Origin: an uncultured Collinsella sp.
GTDB lineage: Bacteria; Actinomycetota; Coriobacteriia; Coriobacteriales; Coriobacteriaceae
Direction: 5' to 3'
Assembly: GCA_900549655.1 (NCBI GenBank)
Contig: UROZ01000003.1
Location: 1 to 51,243 of the forward strand
DNA: 51,243 nt
The first letter of the stretch is position 1; every line of letters begins with the position of its first letter. Positions 1-8,782 of the stretch are shown here, piece by piece. Under the pieces are notes generated by a model. It searched no databases. It saw only the letters and a list, made by a program, of their open reading frames with translations, and was not told the DNA's origin. A program made the position numbers and the translations under genes.

Positions 1-25
1 AATCCAAGGGTTATACCCTAAGAGC

Positions 26-51
26 AAACCACCCCTTTTAGGGGTGGTTTT
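26..51. terminator. Intrinsic terminator hairpin
   Basis: A perfect 10-bp stem (26-35 with 41-50) closes a five-base loop and is followed by T residues on the + strand. The reverse strand also ends in a T-rich run. It lies just beyond the stop codon of the helicase gene at 69 and probably ends that gene and a convergent gene left of the window. Confidence 0.8.
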
Positions 52-68
52 GATTCCAGTATGTTCGG

Positions 69-2750
69 CTAGTCCTCGAGCAGGTCCTCGATAAAGCCGA
101 CGCGGTAGTTTTTGAGGATGACCTCGCCGCCGTCCTGCGTGGCGTCCAGATCGACATCGCCCATGATGCCAAAGTCGTGGTCGCCATCCTCGTCGGCAAA
201 GATCTGGTGCACGTGCCACACGTGATCGGTCTTCTCGTCGCTCTCGTCGATGGAAAACATCGCGGCGCTGCGGGCATCTCCGTCGGTGAGGATCTCCTCG
301 TGCTGCTCGTGGTAAGCGTCGAGTGCTTTTTGCCAGCGGATTTCGCTCATGCCCCAGTCGTCGTCGAGTTCGCCCAGGTCGCGAACGTGCTCGCGAGCGG
401 CAAGGGTCACGCGGCGGAAGAGCGCGTTGCGCACCAGTAGCGTGCAGCCGCGGCGATCCGCCACGACCTCGTCGATGCCCTGCGGCGGCGCGGCGTCGAG
501 GGCCGCCGGGTTGCCGGCGTTCTCCCACTCGTCCACCAGGCTCGAGTCCACCGAGCGCACCACAAAGCCCAGCCACGAGACAATGTCGCGCAGGCGCTCG
601 TCGCGCTTCTCGATGGGCACGGTGCGGTCGAGAGAACGGTAGGCCTCTGCCAGGTAGCGCAGCAAAATGCCTTCGGAGCGGGCGATGCCGAGCTTTTGGA
701 TATAGCCCTTAAAGTCGCTCGCGCTCTCCAGCATGTCGCGCAGGACGCTCTTGGGCGAGAGCTGGTAGTCGTTGGCCCAAGGTACTTCCTGGCAGTACTT
801 GTCGAAGGCGGCATCGAGCAAGTCCTCGAGCGGCTTTTCGTAGGTGACATCCTGGATGCGTTCCAGGCGTTCCTCATATTCGACGCCGTCAGCCTTCATC
901 TCGGCCATAGCGCGATCGCGTGCGGCGCGCTCCTGTGCGCGCAGCACCTGCTTGGGATCCTCGAGCGTTGCCTCGACCATTGAGATCAGGTCCATGGTAT
1001 AGGTCTCGCTCTCGGGATCGAGCAGCTCCAGCGCGGCAAGCAAAAACGGCGAGAGCGGCTGGTCGAGCGCGAAGTCCTCGGGCAAGTCGACCGTTAGTGC
1101 GTAGTCGATGTCCGGCGCGGCGTCAGCCGGAGCGTCGGGTGCGGGCGGCACCTCGGTGCGCACGACGACGCCGGAGTCGATGAGCGTGGCGAAGATCTCG
1201 TCGGCAAGAACCTCGAGCTTGGCCTTTTCCTCGGGCGTTTGCAGGCTTGTCTCGATGAGGTCGTGTACGCGGGCGCGAGCGTCGCCGCCCTGCTCGACCA
1301 CGCTAATCACCATGGAGTGTGTGATGCGAAGGCGCGGCTTGAGCGTTTCGGGCTGCGTCTCGATCAAGCGCTCAAAGGTCTGCTTGTTCCAGGTGACAAA
1401 GCCCTCGGGGGCCTTCTTCTTTTTAATCTTGCGGAGCTTCTTGGGGTCGTCGCCCGCCTTGGCCATAAGCTTTGCATTCTCGATCTCGTGCTCGGGTGCC
1501 TCGGCGATTACCATGCCCTCGGTGTCGAAGCCCGAGCGGCCGGCGCGACCGGCAATCTGATGGAACTCACGGGCGCGCAGACGACGCATCTTGTAGCCGT
1601 CGAACTTGGTGAGTGCGGTGAGGACCACGGTGTGGATGGGTACGTTGATGCCGACGCCGAGCGTATCGGTGCCGCAGATGACGGGCAGCAGGCCCTGCTG
1701 CGCCAAACGCTCGACCAGCAGGCGATAGCGCGGCAGCATACCGGCGTGGTGCACGCCGACGCCGCAGCCGAGCAAGCGTTTGAGGATCTTGCCGAAGGCC
1801 GTCGAGAAGCTCGTGCCTTTGGCGGCTTCCTTAATAGCCTCGCGTTGCTCCTTGCTGGCGATGCCAAAATTGGCGAGGGATTGCGCCGTCGCAAGGGCAG
1901 CATCCTGGCTAAAGTGCACGATATAGAGCGGAGCCTCTCCGCGGCGCATGGCGAGCTCGACGGTGCCCTCGAGCGAGGTCGTCACGTAGTCGTAGCTCAG
2001 CGGCACGGGGCGTGGGGCATCGACGACCAAGTCGCAGGTAGCGCCGGTGTGTTCCTCGAGTGAGGCGGCGATCGCGGTGACATCGCCGAGCGTGGCGCTC
2101 ATGAGCATGAATTGCGTGTGAGGCAGGGTGAGCAGCGGCACCTGCCAGGCCCAACCGCGGTCGGGGTCGGCAAAGTAGTGGAACTCGTCCATGGCCACGC
2201 AGCCCACGTCGGCATCTTCGCTCTCGCGCAGTGCGTCGTTGGCAAGGATCTCTGCCGTGCAGCAAATGACGGGCGCCTTGGTGTTGATGTGCGTGTCGCC
2301 GGTGATCATACCGACGTTATCGCGGCCGAGCACCTGTACCAGATCGAAAAACTTCTCACTGACCAGAGCCTTGATAGGAGCCGTATAGTAGCAGCGCTTG
2401 CCCTGCGCCATGCCCATAAAGAGCATGCCCAGCGCGACAAGCGACTTGCCCGATCCGGTCGGTGTGCCTAAGATGACGTGATCGCCGGCAGCGAGGTCCA
2501 TGAGGGCCTCTTCTTGGTGATCCCACAGTTCAATGCCACGGTCGCTCGTCCATTCAAAGAAGCGTTCGAAGGCCTGATCAGGCGTGAGCCATGGTTCGGG
2601 CTCGCCGCCGTCCTCGGGCTCCCACCAGGTGGGGGAGAGCGCGCCGAGCGAGCCAAACTCGGCTTCGGTTCCCGTGCCGCCCGAGAATGAGCTGGCGGCG
2701 CCGGCGCCGGAGACGGTGCTGGCGGTGGTGTCTGTCGTGGTCTGTGCCAT
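69..2750 (-). CDS. DEAD/DEAH-box (Ski2-like) helicase with DUF3516 C-terminus
   Basis: An 893-residue superfamily 2 helicase, expected to be cytoplasmic and to act on RNA or DNA. Visible motifs are Walker A GTPTGSGKS (about residues 95-103), the DEFH box at 188-191, SATLGD (motif III) and QIAGRAGRSG (motif VI, 398-407). The part after the helicase core matches what I know of the actinobacterial DUF3516 family. The ATG at 2750 was chosen because GAGAGAAAG lies just upstream and because the first 35 or so residues (Ser, Thr, Ala, Gly) form a typical disordered tail. The frame stays open further upstream to a TTG at 2921, but that stretch runs through an intergenic inverted repeat and does not look like protein. 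It is transcribed alone, with a terminator at 26-51. The substrate is unknown. Confidence 0.9.
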   Translation of the reverse strand: MAQTTTDTTASTVSGAGAASSFSGGTGTEAEFGSLGALSPTWWEPEDGGEPEPWLTPDQAFERFFEWTSDRGIELWDHQEEALMDLAAGDHVILGTPTGSGKSLVALGMLFMGMAQGKRCYYTAPIKALVSEKFFDLVQVLGRDNVGMITGDTHINTKAPVICCTAEILANDALRESEDADVGCVAMDEFHYFADPDRGWAWQVPLLTLPHTQFMLMSATLGDVTAIAASLEEHTGATCDLVVDAPRPVPLSYDYVTTSLEGTVELAMRRGEAPLYIVHFSQDAALATAQSLANFGIASKEQREAIKEAAKGTSFSTAFGKILKRLLGCGVGVHHAGMLPRYRLLVERLAQQGLLPVICGTDTLGVGINVPIHTVVLTALTKFDGYKMRRLRAREFHQIAGRAGRSGFDTEGMVIAEAPEHEIENAKLMAKAGDDPKKLRKIKKKKAPEGFVTWNKQTFERLIETQPETLKPRLRITHSMVISVVEQGGDARARVHDLIETSLQTPEEKAKLEVLADEIFATLIDSGVVVRTEVPPAPDAPADAAPDIDYALTVDLPEDFALDQPLSPFLLAALELLDPESETYTMDLISMVEATLEDPKQVLRAQERAARDRAMAEMKADGVEYEERLERIQDVTYEKPLEDLLDAAFDKYCQEVPWANDYQLSPKSVLRDMLESASDFKGYIQKLGIARSEGILLRYLAEAYRSLDRTVPIEKRDERLRDIVSWLGFVVRSVDSSLVDEWENAGNPAALDAAPPQGIDEVVADRRGCTLLVRNALFRRVTLAAREHVRDLGELDDDWGMSEIRWQKALDAYHEQHEEILTDGDARSAAMFSIDESDEKTDHVWHVHQIFADEDGDHDFGIMGDVDLDATQDGGEVILKNYRVGFIEDLLED

Positions 2751-2871
2751 GTGGTTGCTTTCTCTCGCGTTTGTCCGCCAACTATTATGGCGTAGCGGCG
2801 GCGCGGGGTACCAGCGCGCGAGAAAATGCAGGAAATGGGCGTTCTGCCCAGCCGTTTGGTGCGGTTGCCAG

Positions 2872-2994
2872 CTAAGTGAGTAGACTTTTTGCGATGTCGC
2901 GAGCACATGGCTTTTGCACAAGGGCTCTACCTGCGGTTTTAGTATTGGTTATGCGGGTTGTGCTTGGCTATTGCAAAAAAGTCTACTCACTTAG
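2872..2994. repeat. Long inverted repeat (21-22 bp arms, 80-bp centre)
   Basis: The arms at 2872-2892 and 2973-2994 are reverse complements except for one extra A in the right arm. Their shared core is AAGTGAGTAGACTTTTT. They enclose 80 bp that hold a smaller inverted pair (GCACAA near 2916 and TTGTGC near 2958). The element fills most of the 309-bp gap between the helicase and trmB-like genes. It could be a MITE-like or REP-like unit, or a transcribed hairpin in the helicase leader. No target-site duplication is visible. Nothing else is recognisable in the gap. Confidence 0.75.
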
Positions 2995-3059
2995 ATTTGA
3001 GGGTCGTTCGCTGGCGCCTATTCGCGCTTGTTTGCCGACGTCGCGACCATCAGAAGCCC

Positions 3060-3899
3060 CTAGGACTCTTGCGGCAGGCGTTTCTTGCCTTTGCGGGCGC
3101 GGTTTTTAAAGTTCTCGACGGCCTCTTCCATGCCGAGAGGCACGTAGGTGAGTTCATCGAGGTTTTCGGGCAGGTAGCAGGCAAGGCTTTGCTCCTGCGC
3201 GCGGCCTACTGTGAGCTGTTCGTCGGTTGGCTGCGCTCCGGGCGTGGCGCAAATGCCATAGACAGCGGCACCCATCTCGCGCGTGCGGCACTCGTACTCG
3301 GTCTCGGGATGCTCGGGATGGTCGCGGCGAACGTCGTCACTTACCCAAAGTGTGTCGTAGCCGGCCGCGGCAAACTGCCCCAGGGCATAGTCGCGCAATG
3401 GCTTGCTGTCGGTTCGCAGCGTGACGGTGGCGCCGGCTGCAAAGAGCGGGCGGTAGAGCATCAGATGGTCGACATGGACGAGTCGTTTTTTGGCGTACTT
3501 GGCCTTGGGCTGTGGCGTGGGAAAGTTAATGGTGATTGCATCGAGCTCGCCTGTGGCAAACAGCTGCGGCAGCGATGCGGCTCCTCGGGGCAGGACGAGC
3601 GCGTTGGACAGCTTCTGCTCGCAGATTTTCTGCGCGGCATAGGCGATGCAGATGGGCTCCTGGTCCATGCCGATAAAGAGCGTGTCGGGCTCGCGGTGGG
3701 CGCGCTCGACCAGATAGGTTCCTTTGCCACAGCCCAGATCCAGGTGAAGGTGTTCGAAGGGCTTGCCGCCTGCGGGCGCACAGGCCTCGCGCCAATCTCC
3801 GGCATAGGCCTCGGGGTTCGTCTCAATCGCATCGGCGTAGCGCTCCAGGCGCTCCTCGAGCACAAAGTTCTTAGGCGTGCGAACGTGGACGGCTCCCAT
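3060..3899 (-). CDS. trmB: tRNA (guanine-N7)-methyltransferase-like protein (TrmB family)
   Basis: A 279-residue class I SAM-dependent methyltransferase. TrmB makes m7G46 in tRNA. The SAM loop LDLGCGKG is at residues 53-60. The family signature, normally NFPDPWPK followed by basic residues, appears at 125-140 as NFPTPQPKAKYAKKRL, so the usual Asp and Trp are replaced by Thr and Gln. The acidic residue that ends strand 2 (GMDQE, about 78-82) is kept. The protein is about 50 residues longer than common TrmB and ends in a basic tail (NRARKGKKRL). The ATG has AAGGAG just upstream. The altered signature leaves a small chance that this is a divergent paralogue rather than the true TrmB. Confidence 0.8.
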   Translation of the reverse strand: MGAVHVRTPKNFVLEERLERYADAIETNPEAYAGDWREACAPAGGKPFEHLHLDLGCGKGTYLVERAHREPDTLFIGMDQEPICIAYAAQKICEQKLSNALVLPRGAASLPQLFATGELDAITINFPTPQPKAKYAKKRLVHVDHLMLYRPLFAAGATVTLRTDSKPLRDYALGQFAAAGYDTLWVSDDVRRDHPEHPETEYECRTREMGAAVYGICATPGAQPTDEQLTVGRAQEQSLACYLPENLDELTYVPLGMEEAVENFKNRARKGKKRLPQES

Positions 3900-4017
3900 G
3901 AGGCTCCTTGGTCATAAGTATGGAACGCATAGCTGCGCGTTCCGTCAATGGGTTGAAAAAGGGTGGGCATAGTTTGCCCGAAAGATGCGGTGCGGCTCGG
4001 TGGCGAGTCGCCGATAC

Positions 4018-4890
4018 CTACAGGCGCTTGAGAATCACATAGCGGTTGAGATCGCCGCTACGACCGTCGGCATGGAAGCGCTCAAGCTCGCGCACGGGGA
4101 CCTCGCCGCTCTTGTAGAACGTACGGACGCCGCGCACCAGGTCGGTGATCTGCTGATCGTCAAAGTGATGACAATAGCGGTAGGCGTGGCGGTCGTTTTG
4201 CCAGCCAATGAGGTGGTCGCCGGCTTCAAACTGCGCGGAATCGTAACCCTCAAACGGCGGGGTGAGCTCGGCGCGGGCCTCGGCGCGAACGGCCTTGCGC
4301 GCCATGCGCTCGTCGTTCATAAACTCCCAAAAGCTGATGGCGATGATGCCGCCCGGGCGCGTCTGCCGCACCAGGGCGTCGAGCACGCGTACGCGGTACT
4401 CGCACGACGGCACGTGGTGCATAAAGCCAAAACAGACCGAGATGTCGGCGAGCGGGGCATCGAAAAGCACATCGGGCGTCTCGGCGGGGTTGAGCTTCAT
4501 GAGGGCATCGAGCACGTCGAGTTCCTGGAAGTACAGGTTGGGAATGCGCAGGGCGTGACCGCGCGCATCGATGGCCAAATCCTGACACGAGTCGACACCA
4601 TAGAACTCAAAGGGGCAGCTGGCATCCGCCGAGGGGCTCGTGCCATCTACGCCTTTGGCGGCAAGCGTGCCACCGGCGGCAAAATTCTCGAATCGCATAT
4701 TGCCGCAGGCAAGGTCGAAGACGCGTACGGGATGCTCGATGGTGGCAACGTCGAGCTGCTCGAGTGCGATATCCATGGTGCGCACCCAACCGGGCCACGG
4801 GGCCTGGCGCGTATCGGAAAAGGAGGCGGAGTGCTCGCGATAGAACGTGTTGTTAAGCTGGATGAGCGATGAAGCGAAATCGCGGTTCAC
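4018..4890 (-). CDS. Class I SAM-dependent methyltransferase
   Basis: A 290-residue methyltransferase, substrate unknown. FDLACGNMR (58-66) is the SAM-binding loop and CFGFMHHVPS (153-162) is motif IV. A following RPGGIIAISFW is the post-I strand typical of Rossmann methyltransferases. The C-terminal stretch with YCHHFDDQQ faintly recalls the Trm9/ALKBH8 wobble-uridine methyltransferase group. I chose the GTG at 4890 because GGAGGGAG lies about ten bases upstream. The ATG at 4938 has no ribosome site and would add 16 residues. The neighbour downstream is trmB-like, so a tRNA substrate is possible but not shown. Confidence 0.8.
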   Translation of the reverse strand: MNRDFASSLIQLNNTFYREHSASFSDTRQAPWPGWVRTMDIALEQLDVATIEHPVRVFDLACGNMRFENFAAGGTLAAKGVDGTSPSADASCPFEFYGVDSCQDLAIDARGHALRIPNLYFQELDVLDALMKLNPAETPDVLFDAPLADISVCFGFMHHVPSCEYRVRVLDALVRQTRPGGIIAISFWEFMNDERMARKAVRAEARAELTPPFEGYDSAQFEAGDHLIGWQNDRHAYRYCHHFDDQQITDLVRGVRTFYKSGEVPVRELERFHADGRSGDLNRYVILKRL

Positions 4891-5157
4891 GGCGCGGAAC
4901 TCCCTCCGTTGGCGGTGCGGAATAAACAGTACGACCATACTACCGTTAACGCCGCAACGGGGACAACCAAGCTACGGGTCATTGCTTTGTTTGGACACAT
5001 TTCCGCAGCTCATATGCACCCGCAACCGCCGGTTGTCAAAAATCACACTAGAATAGGTGGCATGCTTTTGGCGGTGGCGGATAGATTTTTAACTGTGCAA
5101 GGCGTCTTAAGAACAAAAACGGTCCGGCGGCACGGCTGGCATCACATAGGAGGAACC

Positions 5158-5874
5158 ATGAATGTAGAAACTGCGCAGCGGCTCGCCGACCTTCGTCGCA
5201 GCAAGGGTTTTAGCCAAGAAGGGCTGGCGCGAAAGCTGGGGCTGTCGCGCCAGGCGGTCAGTAAATGGGAACGCGCGGAGAGCTCGCCCGATACCGAGAA
5301 CCTGATCTCGCTCGCCAAACTCTATGGCGTGAGCCTGGACGAGCTGCTCAATCCGAGTGACGAGATCGAGGACGATATCGAGTTTGAGAACGAGGACCGC
5401 GCCCGCCAGCGCGAGGCCGAGGCGGCGGAACGTGCCCGAACCCATGAGGCGGCGGCACGCGCTACCGAGGCGGCAACACAGGCGAGTGATGCCGCGGCCA
5501 AGGCGGCGCAGGCGGCAAGCTGGAGTGCGCAGGCCGCCAATGCCGCTACGGCGCAGGCGACGAGTGGCACCGCGGTTGGCTCGACTCCGGTGAAGGGCCC
5601 GTTCCAGTCGTTCCCGTATTGGGCCGTGTGCTGGCTGCTGTTCTTTTTGCTGATGTTCCTGTTTGGTGCCGGTCCCTTTGCCGCGCTGATCTTCTTTACG
5701 ATTCCCATCTATCACTGGGTGGCGCGTGCGCTCGATGGCGATTGGGCGCGCGGGGATATTCAGGTTGGCCCGGCGTCGGTGACAACTAGGGCTCAGAATG
5801 TTTCCGCTTCGGTTGATGCTGACGTGGCTACCGCGACCACCGCTGAGCCGATTGCCAAAGAGGGTGGTGAATGA
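5158..5874 (+). CDS. XRE-family HTH regulator with C-terminal membrane anchor
   Basis: A 238-residue protein. Residues about 5-60 form a Cro/C1-type helix-turn-helix (GLSRQAVSKWERAES). An Ala- and Glu-rich segment (about 70-135) probably forms a long helix. Two hydrophobic segments follow (about 150-190, FPYWAVCWLLFFLLMFLFG then a second one), and the tail is polar. The start has a perfect AGGAGG at 5148-5153. The stop overlaps the start of the DUF4097 gene by 4 bp (ATGA), so the two are translationally coupled. A DNA-binding domain tethered to the membrane and paired with an extracytoplasmic adhesin-like protein suggests one-component envelope sensing. This is an inference. Confidence 0.85.
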   Translation: MNVETAQRLADLRRSKGFSQEGLARKLGLSRQAVSKWERAESSPDTENLISLAKLYGVSLDELLNPSDEIEDDIEFENEDRARQREAEAAERARTHEAAARATEAATQASDAAAKAAQAASWSAQAANAATAQATSGTAVGSTPVKGPFQSFPYWAVCWLLFFLLMFLFGAGPFAALIFFTIPIYHWVARALDGDWARGDIQVGPASVTTRAQNVSASVDADVATATTAEPIAKEGGE

Positions 5875-6770
5875 TGAAGCTTTCGCATGAATCCAAGGTA
5901 CGCTTGGGCGTTGGCATCGGAGCGTTCGTGCTTATCATCGGGCTTGTCTTTGGCACTTCGCGGCTATTGGCTCATTCTGATATGGTGCGTACGACCGGTA
6001 TTCTATCTGGCCATTTGTCTGATTTTGACGATATGTTTGACGAGGACGATTCCTTGAATAGCGGTAACTATTCCGCTCGGCCTCAGCAGCTTTCGAGCAC
6101 GACTTTTGATGCCGATGAGTTCCGCTACCTCGATTTCGATATCAATGCGGCTTCGGTGGACGTCAAGGTTGTTGATGGCAACAAGGCTCGCGTTATCGAG
6201 CGGGGACGCGTTGCCAATGGTATGGATGCCTCCAAGGCCGCGACGCAAAACATCGCATCCGTCGAGGACTCGACGCTCAAGGTTTCCCAGTTTGGAAGTG
6301 ATGACGGTAAGGCAATCGATCGCTCAGTTACGGTCGAGCTGCCGCGCCGTGTTGCCGAACATCTGAAGGGAGTCAACGCGCACGTGGGCTCGGGTGATCT
6401 GCAGATTGCCGGTGTCATCTGTGATGGTTTCGATCTTTTCCTGGGTGCGGGAGATGTAGAGTTTACGGGCAGCGTGACTGATGCGCTTAGCGCTGAGGTC
6501 GGTTCGGGCGATGTGACGCTCGAGCTTTACCAGGCCCCCGCGAAGTCGATGGACGTGAGTGTGGGCTCGGGCGATGTGGAGATGACGGTTCCGAACTCGA
6601 CGGGCTTTAAGGCGAGCCTCACCTTGGGCAGTGGCGACTTCGAGAGCGATTTCCTTCCGCTTGACTACGATGGCGAGACCATTTTGAATCTTGAATTCGA
6701 TAACGGTGACAAGTCTGCTACGTATCGATTTGAGGTTGGTTCGGGCGACATGTCGTTTGATCCGGAGTGA
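5871..6770 (+). CDS. DUF4097-type beta-repeat membrane protein
   Basis: A 299-residue protein with an N-terminal transmembrane segment (about 11-33) and an extracytoplasmic region. Six GSGD or GAGD turns occur near residues 171, 192, 210, 230, 252 and 289, about 20 residues apart at first, as expected for the stacked beta-turns of the DUF4097 (toast-rack/LiaX-like) fold. The segment DFDDMFDEDDS (about 49-60) is strongly acidic. Such proteins often sit beside envelope-stress regulators, and here the partner is the membrane XRE regulator that overlaps it by 4 bp. The ligand is unknown. Confidence 0.8.
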   Translation: MMKLSHESKVRLGVGIGAFVLIIGLVFGTSRLLAHSDMVRTTGILSGHLSDFDDMFDEDDSLNSGNYSARPQQLSSTTFDADEFRYLDFDINAASVDVKVVDGNKARVIERGRVANGMDASKAATQNIASVEDSTLKVSQFGSDDGKAIDRSVTVELPRRVAEHLKGVNAHVGSGDLQIAGVICDGFDLFLGAGDVEFTGSVTDALSAEVGSGDVTLELYQAPAKSMDVSVGSGDVEMTVPNSTGFKASLTLGSGDFESDFLPLDYDGETILNLEFDNGDKSATYRFEVGSGDMSFDPE

Positions 6771-6862
6771 CGGACGGCGGGCTAATTCCGCAAACATAGA
6801 TGCTTAGACGCGCTGTTTGATGAAGGCGTCGGGGCCGCGGTCGGCTCCGGCGCCTTTGCCTT

Positions 6863-6877
6863 TACAATGGGGACATG
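6863..6877 (+). promoter_or_regulatory. Possible -10 element for a leaderless elp3 mRNA
   Basis: TACAAT (6863-6868) lies six bases before the ATG at 6875, so transcription could begin at the start codon itself. There is no clear Shine-Dalgarno sequence in front of this ATG and no good -35 box. Confidence 0.3.
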
Positions 6878-8782
6878 GAACAGATTATCTTGAACATACT
6901 CGAGGCTCTGCGTCGCGGCGAGACCGTGGACGACAAAGCGCTCGTCAAATTGATACATGCCGAGGCGCGCCGTGAGGGCGCCGACAAACGCGATTTGGCC
7001 AAGCGCCGTCTGCTGCCGTTCTACCAGCGGGTTAAACGCGAGGAGCCGGCTCGGTGGGCTGCGTGGAATGTCGATTCCGATCTGGAACGTCAACTGCTGC
7101 AGGCGCTGCGTATGAAGCCGCGCCGAACGGCTTCGGGCGTGGCGACCATTACCGTCATCACCAGGCCGTGGCCGTGCTCGGGCGATTGTCTGTTTTGCCC
7201 CAACGATCTGCGCATGCCCAAAAGCTATCTGCACGCTGAGCCGGCGTGTGCCCGTGCAGAGCAAAATTGCTTTGACCCGTATCTGCAGGTGAGCGCTCGT
7301 CTGACCGCGCTTTCGCAGATGGGGCATGCGACCGACAAGATAGAGCTCATCGTGCTCGGTGGCACCTGGAGCGACTATTCGCAAGGGTACCAGACATGGT
7401 TTATGTCGGAGCTTTTCCGTGCACTCAATGACGATGCCGTCGCCGGCGTGGCGGCCAACCCCATGTTGGCACGTCCGGGCATCAGCCGTGCCGAGGCGGG
7501 GCGTCTGCTCGATGACGCTCCCGCCGATGCCCTGCCGCCGGTGGTAGTAGAGCGCCGCGAGCGCTATCGGGCCGCCGGCATTGCGACAGACGAGGCTGAG
7601 CTTGCTGCCGGCGTTGCCGACGAGCAGGAGCGTGTGGATGCTGCCGTGGGCGGCTATAACCGCGCGGTGCGTCGTCTGTACGGCCCTGGTACGCCGTGGG
7701 GCGAGGTTGCCGAGTGGCAAACGACAACGATGGAAGAGCTCGAGCGCCAGCAGCGTATCAACGAGACGGCGAAGCATCGTGTGGTGGGGCTCGTTATCGA
7801 GACGCGCCCCGATGCAGTAACGCCGCAGGCCCTCACACTCATCCGCCGCCTGGGCTGCACCAAGATTCAGATGGGTATTCAGAGCCTTGACCAGCACCTG
7901 CTCGATATCAACGAGCGTCGCATTTCGGTGGCTCAGATCGAGCGGGCGTTTTCGCTTGCACGCCTGTTTGGCTTTAAAATCCACGCGCATTTTATGCTCA
8001 ACTTGCTGGGCGCCACGCCCGAGGGGGACAAGCGTGACTACGAGCGCTTTATGACCGAGGGCACCTTTATGCCCGACGAGGTCAAGGTCTACCCGTGCGC
8101 GCTCATCGAGGGCTCGCGTCTGGTGGGCCGCTATGAGCGCGGCGAGTGGCGCCCCTATACCGAGGAAGAACTGCTCGATGTGCTGGCCGACGACATCGTG
8201 GTGACGCCGGCGTTCTGCCGCATCAGCCGCATGATCCGCGACTTTAGCTCCGACGACATCATGGTGGGCAACAAGAAGCCCAACCTGCGTCAGCTCGTTG
8301 AGAACCGCCTGGCTGCTCGGGGTGACGGTGCGACGGTGCGCGAGATTCGCTATCGCGAGATCAGCACGGCGGGTGCCGACCTGGACGAGTTGACCCTTGA
8401 CGAGGAAGTGGCGTACGAGACGCCGGTGACGCACGAGCGCTTTTTGCAGTGGGTGACGCCGCAGGGCAAGATTGCGGGCTTTTTGCGCCTGTCGCTGCCC
8501 GACCATTCGTTTGTTGCCGCGCATGCAGACGAGTTGCCGACGACGCCGGACGAGGCGATGATTCGCGAGGTGCACGTGTATGGTATGGCAGCACGTGTGG
8601 GCGATCAGGGCCAGGCGGCGCAGCATCACGGTCTGGGGCGTCTGCTCGTGGAGCGTGCGTGCCAGATTGCTCGGGATGCGGGGTATACGCACATCAACGT
8701 GATCAGCGCGATCGGTACGCGCGAGTACTATCGTCACCTGGGTTTTTGCGACCATGGTCTCTATCTGCAAAAGGAGCTCTAG
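6875..8782 (+). CDS. elp3: Elp3-type tRNA U34 carboxymethyltransferase (radical SAM plus acetyltransferase)
   Basis: A 635-residue bacterial Elp3 homologue. Elp3 uses a radical-SAM 4Fe-4S centre and acetyl-CoA to place the carboxymethyl group on wobble uridine 34 of tRNA. The cluster motif CSGDCLFC gives C101, C105 and C108. TRPDAV and KIQMGIQSLD are typical inner radical-SAM stretches. The last 160 or so residues are a GNAT domain, with acetyl-CoA loop HHGLGRLL and the conserved REYYRHLGF near the C-terminus. Length fits a fused radical-SAM/GNAT protein. The next gene begins immediately after the stop codon, so the two are co-transcribed. No other Elongator subunit is present, as is normal in bacteria. 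Confidence 0.9.
   Translation: MEQIILNILEALRRGETVDDKALVKLIHAEARREGADKRDLAKRRLLPFYQRVKREEPARWAAWNVDSDLERQLLQALRMKPRRTASGVATITVITRPWPCSGDCLFCPNDLRMPKSYLHAEPACARAEQNCFDPYLQVSARLTALSQMGHATDKIELIVLGGTWSDYSQGYQTWFMSELFRALNDDAVAGVAANPMLARPGISRAEAGRLLDDAPADALPPVVVERRERYRAAGIATDEAELAAGVADEQERVDAAVGGYNRAVRRLYGPGTPWGEVAEWQTTTMEELERQQRINETAKHRVVGLVIETRPDAVTPQALTLIRRLGCTKIQMGIQSLDQHLLDINERRISVAQIERAFSLARLFGFKIHAHFMLNLLGATPEGDKRDYERFMTEGTFMPDEVKVYPCALIEGSRLVGRYERGEWRPYTEEELLDVLADDIVVTPAFCRISRMIRDFSSDDIMVGNKKPNLRQLVENRLAARGDGATVREIRYREISTAGADLDELTLDEEVAYETPVTHERFLQWVTPQGKIAGFLRLSLPDHSFVAAHADELPTTPDEAMIREVHVYGMAARVGDQGQAAQHHGLGRLLVERACQIARDAGYTHINVISAIGTREYYRHLGFCDHGLYLQKEL

Noticed and set aside
2751..2921. 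N-terminal extension of the DUF3516 helicase to a TTG at 2921
   Set aside because: The extension has no ribosome site, reads through an inverted repeat and does not look like protein; ATG at 2750 is better.
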